Assembly: GCF_020178975.1 (NCBI RefSeq)
Contig: NZ_JAHXBU010000046.1
Coordinates: 62,001 to 126,000 of the forward strand
Length of the DNA: 64,000 bases
Reading direction: 5' to 3'
Source: Cesiribacter sp. SM1
GTDB lineage: Bacteria; Bacteroidota; Bacteroidia; Cytophagales; Cyclobacteriaceae
Part shown: piece by piece, positions 16,058-24,963 of the stretch
Layout of the letters: the number at the start of each line of letters is the position of its first letter
Numbering within the stretch: the stretch's first letter is position 1
Made by a program: the position numbers and the translations under genes
The notes under the pieces: generated by a model
Told to the model about the DNA's origin: nothing
The model's input: only the letters and a program-made list of their open reading frames with translations
The model's database searches: none

Positions 16058-18031
16058 ATGAACAAATACACCTACCTGCTGCTCCTGCTTTGCCTGGTGC
16101 AGCTGCCACTAAAAGCGCAAAACCTGCTGCAGTACAACTGGGAGGAAAAGCGCAAGCTCCATACCTTAACCGATAAAGAAGCGGAAGAGCCTGCTATTGC
16201 CTTACTAAGCCGCCAGTCGTACGAGTATGCTGTTGACCAGGAAAAAGGGGCGCTTAAGCAGTACACCCTCACCCACCGCATTGTAAAAGTAAATACCGAT
16301 AATGCCATAGAGCAGCACAACCGTATTTATATACCTCTGCATAATACAGAATCTGTACTGCAGCTAAAGGCACGCAGCATCAGTCCCGATGGCAAGGTTA
16401 CCGAAGTTGACAAAAACAACATCAGGGAAATTAAGGATGATGAAAGCCAGGGTGCCTACCGCATTTTTGCACTGGAAGGTGTGGTAAAGGGCAGCGAAAT
16501 TGAATATTTCTACCTGGAGGAAAACTCACTTGGCTTCTTTGGCAGGGCTTATTTCCAGAGTGCCATCCCATGCCGCAAAGCTGTATTTACGCTTGAGTGT
16601 CCTTCTTTTATCCAGTTCGACGCCAAAAGCTACAATGGATTTTCCAGCCCTGTGGAAAGCATCAATGGCGAGGTTCGTGTACTTGCCGCCGAACAAGCGG
16701 ACATCCCGGCCCTGCGCAAGCAGGAGTTTGCCAAATACAACTCCAACCGCCAGCGTATAGAGTTTCGCCTCAACAAAAACCTGCGTTTCAGCCCCGATCC
16801 AATCTTTACCTGGAGCGACGCCATCAAATACATCAACAGCCAGGTATATGAGGTAGACGCCAAAGAAAGCAAAGCCGTGCAGAAGCTGTACAAAGGCCTG
16901 AAAATCAACGCTTCACTTGCAGCCAAGGAAAAGATCCATCAAATCGAAAACCACCTGAAAACCAATTTCCTGATTCAGAAAGGGCTGGGATCTGCAAACC
17001 TGGAAGAAATCATTAAAGGCGGCTATGGCAGTGAGCTTGGGCTGGTAAGGCTGTATGCCTCACTGTTCAATCTGGCTGGTGTAGCGCATGAGGTAGGTCT
17101 TACTTCTAATCGTGATAACATCCGTTTTGATCCTGAATTTTCTTCCTGGAATTACCTGGAAACTTACCTTTTCTACTTCCCGGCACTCGATATGTACCTG
17201 GCGCCTGAAGATATGATGTACAGGTTCCCGCTGATTCCCTATGATAATACCCACAACAGCGGTTTATTCTTTAACCCCGCTGCAGTTGCAGGTGCAACTG
17301 GCAAAATACCGCATACCATCCGCAGTATTTCAACCCCTGCCTACAAGCACAACTTTCATAACATGGACATCCAGCTGAAGCTGACCCCTGCCCTGGATAA
17401 GGTTAACCTGCAGGTACGCCAGGAGTATGGCGGGTACTCTGCTGCCTACCTGCAGCCGGCCTATGCCATTATGCCCCAAGAGCAGCGCGAAGAAATGATA
17501 CAAAGCCTGATTAAATTTGCAGCTCCTGATGCTCAGGTAGAGAAGTACAACATTACCGGCGGTGAGCCTAATACCAATGTGCTGGAGAAGCCTTTTGTAA
17601 TAGATGCATCGCTTAATTCTACAGCCCTGCTGGAGAGAGCCGGTAATAAATACCTGCTGAAAGTGGGCCAGGTGATTGGGCCGCAGTCGGAGCTTTACCA
17701 GGAGGAGGCCCGTACGCTTACCGTAGAAAATGAATTTAACCGCATGTACGACCGCACCATCCGCGTGGAACTACCTGCCGGTTATATGGTAAAGAACCTG
17801 GAGGATATTCGCATCAACAAGATCTTCAAGATGGGAAAAGCAGAAAAGCCGCACTGCATGTTTACTTCAGACTACAAGCAGGAAGGTAATACCCTGGTAA
17901 TCACAATAGAAGAATTTTACAATGAGATAGAGTGTGACCTGGAGAACTACGAGAAATTCCGGGAGGTAGTGAACGCCGCTGCTGATTTTAACAAAGTAAC
18001 CCTGGTGCTTGAAAAAGGAAAAGCCAACTAA
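16058..18031 (+). CDS. Exported DUF3857 protein, degenerate transglutaminase domain
   Basis: A 657-residue paralogue of the preceding protein, with a signal peptide (residues 1-20, LLLLLCLVQLPLKAQ) and the same DUF3857 plus transglutaminase-like layout. The catalytic cysteine block is changed: where the neighbour has YGDCKD, this one reads YGSELG at residues 323-328. The NHM histidine block and the LDATSQH aspartate block are also not preserved. It is therefore probably non-catalytic, perhaps a binding or scaffold partner of the upstream enzyme. The start codon abuts the heptamer repeat array. A strong bidirectional terminator follows. Confidence 0.85.
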   Translation: MNKYTYLLLLLCLVQLPLKAQNLLQYNWEEKRKLHTLTDKEAEEPAIALLSRQSYEYAVDQEKGALKQYTLTHRIVKVNTDNAIEQHNRIYIPLHNTESVLQLKARSISPDGKVTEVDKNNIREIKDDESQGAYRIFALEGVVKGSEIEYFYLEENSLGFFGRAYFQSAIPCRKAVFTLECPSFIQFDAKSYNGFSSPVESINGEVRVLAAEQADIPALRKQEFAKYNSNRQRIEFRLNKNLRFSPDPIFTWSDAIKYINSQVYEVDAKESKAVQKLYKGLKINASLAAKEKIHQIENHLKTNFLIQKGLGSANLEEIIKGGYGSELGLVRLYASLFNLAGVAHEVGLTSNRDNIRFDPEFSSWNYLETYLFYFPALDMYLAPEDMMYRFPLIPYDNTHNSGLFFNPAAVAGATGKIPHTIRSISTPAYKHNFHNMDIQLKLTPALDKVNLQVRQEYGGYSAAYLQPAYAIMPQEQREEMIQSLIKFAAPDAQVEKYNITGGEPNTNVLEKPFVIDASLNSTALLERAGNKYLLKVGQVIGPQSELYQEEARTLTVENEFNRMYDRTIRVELPAGYMVKNLEDIRINKIFKMGKAEKPHCMFTSDYKQEGNTLVITIEEFYNEIECDLENYEKFREVVNAAADFNKVTLVLEKGKAN

Positions 18032-18036
18032 ACTCA

Positions 18037-18072
18037 AACAGGAAGAGCAGCCCCGGGGCTGCTCTTCCTGTT
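18037..18072. terminator. Bidirectional terminator, 18-bp perfect inverted repeat
   Basis: 36 bases form an uninterrupted inverted repeat (AACAGGAAGAGCAGCCCC and its complement). It lies between the DUF3857 gene (+, stop 18031) and the HIT gene (-, stop at 18071). There is no strong T run, but the stem is long and GC-rich, and the convergent position fits transcription termination. Confidence 0.75.
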
Positions 18073-18463
18073 AAATATGATCCTTAATCTTCTGCGCTGT
18101 TTCTTCCAGCTCCGATTTTGGCGGGTTCAGCTTTGGCTTTGAGAAATTGATATCGCTCATGGTGTTAAGCGGTACCAGGTGCACATGGGTATGCGGCACC
18201 TCCAGGCCAATCACCGCCACACCAACTCTTTTACAGGGCACAGCCTTATTTAATCCTTTTGCCACTTTTTTGGCAAATACATTCAGGCGCGCAAGGGCAC
18301 TGTCTTCCAGGTCAAATATATAATCTACCTCCTGCTTTGGCACCACAAGGGTATGCCCGGTGGCTACAGGATTAATGTCAAGAAAAGCAATGTGGTGCTC
18401 ATCTTCAGCTACAATATAAGCAGGTATTTCTCTATTGATGATCTTAGAAAATATTGAGCTCAT
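18071..18463 (-). CDS. HIT-family nucleotide hydrolase/transferase
   Basis: A 130-residue cytoplasmic protein of the histidine-triad superfamily (HINT branch), which hydrolyses adenosine phosphoramidates and related nucleotides. The active-site triad is H91-x-H93-x-H95 in HTHVHLVPL, and the N-terminal FSKIINREIPA block is typical. It lies 17 bases downstream of greA in the same direction, a frequent Bacteroidota pairing, and is probably cotranscribed. Confidence 0.92.
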   Translation of the reverse strand: MSSIFSKIINREIPAYIVAEDEHHIAFLDINPVATGHTLVVPKQEVDYIFDLEDSALARLNVFAKKVAKGLNKAVPCKRVGVAVIGLEVPHTHVHLVPLNTMSDINFSKPKLNPPKSELEETAQKIKDHI

Positions 18464-18480
18464 GCCAGGAGATATTAATA

Positions 18481-18954
18481 TTACAGGCTGATGTCCATTA
18501 TTTCAAATTCCATAGTACCGGCTGGTGCTTTCACCACCGCCGTCTCACCCAGCTTTTTACCCATCAGCCCCTGCCCGATAGGAGATTTTACTGAAATCTT
18601 ATTCGATTTCAGGTCTGCCTCTTCTTCCGACACAAGGGTATAGGTTACCTTCATGTTGTTCTTTTTATTGCGGATGGTAACTTTAGACATGATGGACACC
18701 TTTGACGTATCCAGCTGGCTCTCGTCAATTTCGCGGGCGTTGGCTACGATCTGCTCCAGTTTAGATATTTTCAGCTCCAGAAGGCCCTGGGCATCTTTGG
18801 CTGCATCGTACTCTGCATTTTCACTAAGGTCGCCTTTATCGCGCGCTTCGGCAATCTGCCGGGCTATATCGGCACGCCCCTTCGTTTTAAGCTCAGAGAG
18901 CTCATTCTTCAACCTTTCTAAACCTTCCTTCGTGTAATAGGATACCTGTGACAT
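18481..18954 (-). CDS. greA: Transcription elongation factor GreA
   Basis: Rescues backtracked RNA polymerase by stimulating transcript cleavage. The 157-residue product has the N-terminal coiled coil, with the tip acidic residues in RDKGDLSENAEYDAAKDAQG (about residues 38-57), and the C-terminal FKBP-like domain ending SPIGQGLMGKKLGE..EFEI. The length is standard. A structured leader of more than 100 bases lies upstream (see 19034-19072), with a TAACTTTG-type promoter box further up. It is cotranscribed with the HIT gene. Confidence 0.96.
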   Translation of the reverse strand: MSQVSYYTKEGLERLKNELSELKTKGRADIARQIAEARDKGDLSENAEYDAAKDAQGLLELKISKLEQIVANAREIDESQLDTSKVSIMSKVTIRNKKNNMKVTYTLVSEEEADLKSNKISVKSPIGQGLMGKKLGETAVVKAPAGTMEFEIMDISL

Positions 18955-19033
18955 ATACAGCTTCTTTTAAAAATAAAAGAACGATCTTGTTTCCAAAACC
19001 GTTGCTCTTCTTTGTAACAATATACATGATTTA

Positions 19034-19072
19034 ACCCTCCTGTACGAATCATAGTGGCCCGTACCGGAGGGT
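19034..19072 (-). promoter_or_regulatory. Hairpin in the greA leader
   Basis: ACCCTCC-GTACG pairs with CGTAC-GGAGGGT, 12 base pairs with one internal mismatch and a 13-base loop, starting 80 bases upstream of the greA start codon on the minus strand. It is not followed by a U tract in the greA direction, so it does not look like a plain terminator. A role in greA leader control is inference. Confidence 0.5.
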
Positions 19073-19078
19073 AGACAA

Positions 19079-19086
19079 CAAAGTTA
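19079..19086 (-). promoter_or_regulatory. Candidate greA -7 promoter box (TAACTTTG)
   Basis: On the minus strand the sequence reads TAACTTTG, a full match to the Bacteroidota TAnnTTTG box. A TTTG lies upstream but only 13 bases away, closer than the usual spacing. It would produce a leader of roughly 115 bases containing the hairpin at 19034-19072. Confidence 0.5.
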
Positions 19087-19254
19087 AGGAAATATAGGGC
19101 AAAAGAAAAGTGCTAACGTTTTAAACCTGTTATTTTTAAAGTGCTGTTTAAATGCCCTGTCAGCACCAGTCCTGCATGTTTTGTCATGTAAGTTTCTACG
19201 AAAAGATATAGCAGTATTTATTATGAAGAATAGAGATATTGCAGTCCTATCCCA

Positions 19255-21375
19255 ATGGATCATTTGTTTAAATTTCTGCAATATAAGGCTTTAAGAAGGT
19301 GCGCTCTGTGCTGTTATTACCTGCTGCTGGCTACCCTGCTGTCCATACCCTCTTTTGCCCAGCATAACACCCCCACAGCCACTGCTCCCCCCGATAGCCT
19401 GGAAGTACAGCTGATCCTGGCCGAGGAGCCTCAAAAGATGCAGCTGCTGCTTACCCTCTCGGAAATGTACCTGGAGCGCGATCCGGATATGGCCCTGAAC
19501 CGGGCAAAGCAGGCACTCACCCTTGCCCGCCGCATTAACGATAAAAGATCCGAAGCCATAGCGCTCAAAAACACCGGTAATGCCCTCCGCCACCTCCTCT
19601 CAGATTACGAGGCAGCCCTGGATTACTGCCATAAGGCCCTGAAGATCACCGAAGAAAGCGAGTTTAAGCTGGAGCAGGCAGAAATACTGCACCTCATTGG
19701 CGATATCTACTACGAGGTGGGCAACAGCTACAAAGCCATAGAGCACTATATGCAGGCACTGGCGCTGGCCGAGAGCCTTACCCTTTATCCGGTTGCGGTA
19801 GACATCCTTAACGATATTGGCAGGGTGTATGCCACCCTGGGCAACGACCAGAAAGCAATAGAGTATCATAAGAAAGCCCTGCGCATCAGCAAGGCCAATG
19901 AGCATGTGCCAGGGGTGGCATCCAGCAACTACTGGCTGGCCATTACCTACACCCAGGTAGGTAACTTAGACCTTGCCCTTGAAAAGCAGCACATCTCCCT
20001 GGCTCTCCGCCAGAACCTGAAAGACATTGAAGGGCAGGCACTTTGTTACCTGGCTATAGGTAAGGTCTATCACTTAAAAACAGATTATGACAAGGCCCTG
20101 AAGCAGATCAGCAGTGCCCACCAGCTCTACGGACAAATTGGCGACACCTATGGCCGGGCCACTGCCCTTAACCAGATGGGTGCCATCCTGATTGAGAAAA
20201 AGGAGTATGAGCAGGCCATTAACCAGCTTAAACTGGCGCTACATTTTGGCGAGCAGCTGAACAACAAGAAAATTATCAGGGACAGCTACGAGTACCTCTA
20301 CAACTGCTACGCCGGTTTGCGTGATTACGAGCAGGCCCTGCGCTATAAAGACCTGTTCATTGCCATCAGCGATTTTATTTATGGCGAGGAAAGTGAACGC
20401 CGCATGGCCGAACTGCAGAACCGTTTTGAGATTGAGCAGAAGGAAAGTGAAATTGCCGTTCTGAAGAAAGACCGGCAGCTCCGCGACCTGGCCCTGCAGG
20501 AGCAGGCAAACTTCCGCAACTTCCTCATTATCCTGCTGGTGCTCATGTGCGTAATTATTGCACTGGTGCTCTACCTCTACCGCAACCACCGCCGCAGCAA
20601 CCTGCAGCTGAAAGCTGTTAACGAGCAAATCAACAGCAAGAATGGTGAGCTGCAGGAACTCAATGCAACCAAGGATAAGTTCTTTTCCATCATCAGCCAC
20701 GACCTGAAGGGGCCGCTGAACTCGCTTACGTCCTTTGCCGGCCTGCTAATTAATCATACCGATGCGCTAAGCAAGGATGAGATCAAGATGCTGGCGACAG
20801 ACCTCGACAAATCGCTTAAAAACCTGCTGAGCCTCCTGAACAACCTGCTGGAATGGTCACGCTCCCAAACCGGCAACCTGGATATTAAAGCCGAACCATT
20901 TGATGTGCGCGACCTGGTATACGCCAATGCAGAGCTGCTGCAGCGCATGGCCGAAAACAAGGAGATTACCCTGCGCACCCGTGTACCCAACAGCCTTACT
21001 GGTTTTGCAGATAAAAACCAGATGAACACCGTATTGCGCAACCTCATCAGCAATGCCCTGAAGTTTACAGAAAAGGGCGGCAAGGTAGAGGTTGATGTAA
21101 ATGAATGGAAAGATGCCATTGAGATTGCCGTAAAAGACAGCGGCGTTGGCATGAGCAAAGAAGTGCTGGCCAAGCTTTTCAAGATTGAGCATAAATACTC
21201 TACCACCGGCACTGCCAACGAAAGTGGCACCGGCCTGGGCCTTATGCTGTGCAAGGAGTTTGTAGAACGCAGTGGCGGCATTATCAGCGTAGAGAGCGAA
21301 GAAGGCAGAGGCAGTATATTCCGCTTTACCATTCCAAAGCATAAAGGCAGCACAGAGCCTGCACTGGCTATTTAA
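19255..21375 (+). CDS. TPR-repeat sensor histidine kinase
   Basis: A 706-residue two-component sensor. It has a signal sequence at about residues 1-35 (YYLLLATLLSIPSFAQ) and a periplasmic array of tetratricopeptide repeats (about 65-380, e.g. repeated KAIEHYMQALAL / KAIEYHKKALRI). One membrane helix (about 422-444) and a short coil follow. Then come a HisKA domain with phospho-acceptor H482 (FFSIISHDLKGPLNS) and an HATPase domain with N box NLISNALKF, G1 DSGVGMS and GTGLGLMLCKEF. No response regulator is adjacent, so its partner is encoded elsewhere. TPR-HKs of this type are common in Cytophagales. It is preceded by a 300-base gap shared with greA and followed by a 721-base gap. Confidence 0.92.
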   Translation: MDHLFKFLQYKALRRCALCCYYLLLATLLSIPSFAQHNTPTATAPPDSLEVQLILAEEPQKMQLLLTLSEMYLERDPDMALNRAKQALTLARRINDKRSEAIALKNTGNALRHLLSDYEAALDYCHKALKITEESEFKLEQAEILHLIGDIYYEVGNSYKAIEHYMQALALAESLTLYPVAVDILNDIGRVYATLGNDQKAIEYHKKALRISKANEHVPGVASSNYWLAITYTQVGNLDLALEKQHISLALRQNLKDIEGQALCYLAIGKVYHLKTDYDKALKQISSAHQLYGQIGDTYGRATALNQMGAILIEKKEYEQAINQLKLALHFGEQLNNKKIIRDSYEYLYNCYAGLRDYEQALRYKDLFIAISDFIYGEESERRMAELQNRFEIEQKESEIAVLKKDRQLRDLALQEQANFRNFLIILLVLMCVIIALVLYLYRNHRRSNLQLKAVNEQINSKNGELQELNATKDKFFSIISHDLKGPLNSLTSFAGLLINHTDALSKDEIKMLATDLDKSLKNLLSLLNNLLEWSRSQTGNLDIKAEPFDVRDLVYANAELLQRMAENKEITLRTRVPNSLTGFADKNQMNTVLRNLISNALKFTEKGGKVEVDVNEWKDAIEIAVKDSGVGMSKEVLAKLFKIEHKYSTTGTANESGTGLGLMLCKEFVERSGGIISVESEEGRGSIFRFTIPKHKGSTEPALAI

Positions 21376-22096
21376 ATATAATAGTGCCCAATCCTGCAGC
21401 AGCAAACTCCCCTGCTGTTTACCAGATCCTTTTCAGCTAAGCTTACCAGATTAAAGTATTTCAAGGGCGATACCCTGTACTATACTTTTTTGCCTGCTGC
21501 ATTCAGCATCCTATTTGCTGCTGATGAAAAGCCAAACCTGGCCAACATTTTTCCTAAATCTAAGCAGGATACTGAGCTAAATACCCTCTGCTGAATGATA
21601 CCAAAACCCTCTTCAGCTAATGCTTTGAGCTTCAGGGCATGATCGTGATTTGCAGATAATAAAAAATAAAAAAATACAAAATTGTATTGGTATTGCTAAA
21701 TTACTAAAGCAGACATATATTCGCATAGTCAATACATACTCCTCCTCTAACTGGTCAGGGTTAAACGCAGTTTGCCTGTGCAAAGGCGTTTAATATTTTA
21801 CCCTCGCACCAGACACAGCACAATTATTTAAACGAAAGGCAGCCATTTTGAGGGCTCCGGTAGAAAGCTGTGAAATACGTACCGAAACAGGTAAAACAAT
21901 CACATTCAGGCATTTCTATCGTGTAGCAAGATTCTGCGGGGTTCAGTTTTTATATTTTTTTTCATTAAAAATCTGAAACTGCGTTTTTTTTACAAACCCT
22001 TTGGTGGTCTTCATGTTAAGATAAGTGTTGCACAAAACCCTAAATGGCTCTTAGCTAACATTATAACTATGCCATTACCAGCCACTAACTTAATAG
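21376..22096. other. 721-base AT-rich gap without a recognisable gene
   Basis: No reading frame, tRNA or strong terminator is seen. The region contains several homopolymer T and A runs (around 21660-21680 and 21950-21995). It lies between a sensor kinase and a free-standing HNH endonuclease, so it may be a remnant or landing site of the mobile nuclease, but no repeats or ends are visible. Confidence 0.5.
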
Positions 22097-22648
22097 ATGC
22101 GACGTATGGAACAAACTGTATATACACCGGAGGTATGGAAAGAGGTTGATTTTCAAACCAACCTGGAGCACGCAAAATACGAGGTTTCTACCCATGGTAG
22201 GGTAAAAAGCTATGCTATCGATAAAAAATCAGGTAGAATTATCAGAGGAGGTAATGTGGGAGGCTATAAATCCATTACTGTAAAATTTGGCGGAAAAATA
22301 GTGCGCCAGTTTTATGTACACAGACTGGTAGCTGAAACATTTCTTGATAAGGCTTCGGCCGATCAGTACTATGTAATTCACCTGGACTACGACAAGGAGA
22401 ACAATCACACTTCCAACCTCATGTGGGCGACGGAAGAAGAACTGGTTGCCCACAACAACAAAAACCCTGAGGTAATCCGCAGCCGCACTACCGGTTATAA
22501 GCTTACTGAGCCCGATGTGCGTATCATCAAAAAACTGCTGAAATCTGAAAAAACCAGGTTAAGCATGATTGCCAAACGCTTTGGCATTACGCACACGCAG
22601 CTGAACCGTATCAGAAGCGGCGAGAACTGGGGCCATGTAACCATCTGA
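22097..22648 (+). CDS. Free-standing NUMOD4/HNH homing-type endonuclease
   Basis: A 183-residue protein. Residues about 12-60 fit a NUMOD4 DNA-binding motif (WKEV.F....YEVSTHGRVKSY). The HNH nuclease core follows (about 70-115), with H75 in YVHRLVAETF and a late block IHLDYDKENNHTSNLMWAT that supplies H95, D97 and the conserved N/W. The C-terminal part (about 134-180) has a helix-turn-helix type segment (LSMIAKRFGITHTQLNRIRSG). Such proteins are typical of phage or intron-borne homing nucleases, but no intron or intein is seen around it. A second ATG three codons in could also be the start. The next gene begins 4 bases after its stop. Confidence 0.82.
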   Translation: MRRMEQTVYTPEVWKEVDFQTNLEHAKYEVSTHGRVKSYAIDKKSGRIIRGGNVGGYKSITVKFGGKIVRQFYVHRLVAETFLDKASADQYYVIHLDYDKENNHTSNLMWATEEELVAHNNKNPEVIRSRTTGYKLTEPDVRIIKKLLKSEKTRLSMIAKRFGITHTQLNRIRSGENWGHVTI

Positions 22649-22652
22649 TCCT

Positions 22653-24080
22653 GTGCAGAATAAAGCATCTGACTCTACACCCGATAAGCTGGCAAAACGC
22701 TTATCGGGTTATGAGCTGCTGCAGGAAGTGCCGCAGGAGCAACTGTTGTGGCTGGCCAGCAAGGGCAGTGTGCGCAGGCTGAAAGCAGGGGATAAACTCT
22801 TCCAGAAGGATGCACCCATTGATTTATTGTTTGTGGTGCTCAGTGGCAAAATTCAGTTTAAGCTGGAGCAAAACGGAGGGCACCGCATCATCAATGAGTT
22901 AATCGAAGGTGATATCAGCGGAGCGCTCCCCTACTCGCGCGCCAAAAATGCCATTGCTTTTGCCGAAGCAAAGGGCCCTACAGAGGTGCTTCAGCTCCCT
23001 AAAGACTACTTTCGGGAAATGATACATAAACAGCCAGAGTTAACAGAGGCACTGGTGCATGTAATGGCTTCCCGTATCCGTGATTTTACCACAGAACAGC
23101 AGCAAACAGAAAAGCTGGCCTCTCTTGGCAGGCTGTCTGCAGGCCTGCACCATGAGCTGAACAATCCTGCTGCAGCGGCATTGCGGGCTTCTACCGAGCT
23201 GAAAGATCAGCTTAGCCTGGCACCCGACAAGTTTAAAGCCATTATGCTGCTCAACATAGGCCCGGAGCAGGTAGATAAGATCAACAAACTTGTTTTCTCG
23301 CCCGGGAAAAGGAAAAAGCCCGAAGAAAAGCTAAGCCTGATGGAACGCTCCGAGCAGGAAGACAAGCTTGCTGAATGGCTTGAGCAAAGGGGTCTTCAAA
23401 ATGCCTATGCCATGGCCGAAACATTTACAGAGAAAGGGGTTGGGCTGGAGGTAATGCAACAGGTTGAAGAAATATGTGGAGGTGACAAGGCAGGTGCTGT
23501 TATTGACTGGGTATACAATATACTCATTACCGATAAGCTGGTTTCTGATATTCAGGAGAGCACCAGGCGCATTTCCGGCCTTGTAGGTGCCGTAAAAAGT
23601 TACTCCCATATGGACCGCGGCCAGGAGCGCGAACGCGCCGACCTTGAGGAAAGTATTCGGAGTACGCTTACCATGCTTAATTTCAAACTCAAAAGGAAGA
23701 AAATTGATGTAAGCCTGGATGCCCCCGAAGGCCTGGTGCAGCCATGTGTTTACACCGGCGAACTAAACCAGGTATGGACCAACCTGATTGATAATGCAAT
23801 TGATGCCATGGAGGAAGGTGGCCAGCTGCATATAGAGTTACAGCAAAAGGATCAGGATATAGAGATAAGCATTACCGATAATGGCAAAGGCATTCCGGAA
23901 AATGTAAAAGACCGCATTTTCGATCCTTTCTTCACAACAAAATCAATTGGCCAGGGCTCCGGTATGGGTCTGGATATTTCCAAAAAGATCATTGATCAGC
24001 ATGGTGGTACTATAAAGGTAGAGTCTGAACCAGGCAAAACTATATTTCGGGTAATTATACCAGAGAATTTGCAGAGCTAG
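22653..24080 (+). CDS. Cyclic-nucleotide-binding-domain sensor histidine kinase
   Basis: A 475-residue soluble kinase. The N-terminal Crp-like cyclic-nucleotide-binding domain covers about residues 15-145 (GDKLFQKDAPIDLLFVVLSGKIQFKL). The HisKA-like region has phospho-acceptor H167 (GLHHELNNPAA), an unusual helical stretch follows (about 190-300), and the HATPase domain is at about 355-470 with NLIDNAIDAM, DNGKGIP and GSGMGLDISKKI. No membrane segment is present, so it should sense a cytoplasmic ligand. The start is GTG, 4 bases after the endonuclease stop; no better start is visible. It is convergent with the pentapeptide gene at a 7-base gap. Confidence 0.9.
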   Translation: MQNKASDSTPDKLAKRLSGYELLQEVPQEQLLWLASKGSVRRLKAGDKLFQKDAPIDLLFVVLSGKIQFKLEQNGGHRIINELIEGDISGALPYSRAKNAIAFAEAKGPTEVLQLPKDYFREMIHKQPELTEALVHVMASRIRDFTTEQQQTEKLASLGRLSAGLHHELNNPAAAALRASTELKDQLSLAPDKFKAIMLLNIGPEQVDKINKLVFSPGKRKKPEEKLSLMERSEQEDKLAEWLEQRGLQNAYAMAETFTEKGVGLEVMQQVEEICGGDKAGAVIDWVYNILITDKLVSDIQESTRRISGLVGAVKSYSHMDRGQERERADLEESIRSTLTMLNFKLKRKKIDVSLDAPEGLVQPCVYTGELNQVWTNLIDNAIDAMEEGGQLHIELQQKDQDIEISITDNGKGIPENVKDRIFDPFFTTKSIGQGSGMGLDISKKIIDQHGGTIKVESEPGKTIFRVIIPENLQS

Positions 24081-24087
24081 CAGCCCT

Positions 24088-24930
24088 TTACTTACCTATC
24101 AGTTCAGGAGTATGTTCCTTTATCTGTTGTTCCAGGTCGGGATCTAGCTGGGTAAGATACAGCGTACGTGCCTGCTGCAGCTGCTCAAGGGTTAAGCCAA
24201 CTGCATTTCTTAAGTCTGCTTTGTAGAGGTTTGCGCCTGTTAAATCAGCACCCGTCATGTAGGCGCCATTCAGGCTGGCTTCCATTAAAAAGGCACCACG
24301 CAAATCAGCCTTTATCAGGTAACATTTGTCCAGAATGGTCTTGATCAGGAAAGAGTCTTTAAAAACTGCACCACTTGCATAGGCCCCGGTTAAATCAGCC
24401 TGGTTGAGGGTGGAGTTCTCAAAATTAGTCTGGTTTAAGCGCGCATTGCTAAGGTTACACTCCAGCAGGGATGAAGTGCTTACATCGGCAGAATTAAGGT
24501 TGGAGTTGCTTAGGTTGGTGTAGTTAAGGTTGGTGCGGGTAAGATAGCAGTTTACCAAGTTTATATTATAGATCTTGTGCTGGTTAAGACGCTTAATGTT
24601 ACCAACGGTACGAAAAGCTGCTTCTTCGCTTTTCCAGAGACGGAAATCGTCGATCTCATCTTTGTAGGTTTTAATACGCAGCCGCTCCTCACCGCTTTTG
24701 TTCAGCCAAAGGATTAGAATACCGATAATGGCAATGTCGAAGATCATGCCATGCGCTTCTGCCAGTACCTGTATGTATATTTCTTCAAAGTTAGTGAGAT
24801 AATAGGGCATGCTTAAGCCAAGCACCACAGCCGTTACCAGTAGCAAAACCAGGAACGAAGTAAGCACAGGCTTCTCAATTACCTCCAGAAAAAACTGCTG
24901 TGCTTTCGCAAAAAAGCCTTTTTTCTTCAT
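24088..24930 (-). CDS. Membrane-anchored pentapeptide-repeat protein
   Basis: A 280-residue protein with two N-terminal membrane segments (about residues 18-42 and 55-75), a linker, and a right-handed quadrilateral helix of pentapeptide repeats (A/S-D/N-L-x-x pattern) from about residue 120 to 245, e.g. NLSNARLNQTNFEN and ADLTGANLYKADLRN. The first 115 residues resemble ion-channel or receptor-like membrane modules sometimes fused to these repeats. Function is not known; the fold is confident. Confidence 0.82.
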   Translation of the reverse strand: MKKKGFFAKAQQFFLEVIEKPVLTSFLVLLLVTAVVLGLSMPYYLTNFEEIYIQVLAEAHGMIFDIAIIGILILWLNKSGEERLRIKTYKDEIDDFRLWKSEEAAFRTVGNIKRLNQHKIYNINLVNCYLTRTNLNYTNLSNSNLNSADVSTSSLLECNLSNARLNQTNFENSTLNQADLTGAYASGAVFKDSFLIKTILDKCYLIKADLRGAFLMEASLNGAYMTGADLTGANLYKADLRNAVGLTLEQLQQARTLYLTQLDPDLEQQIKEHTPELIGK

Positions 24931-24963
24931 ACTAAATAGTTTTCTTACTTTTAGAAAAGCGTA

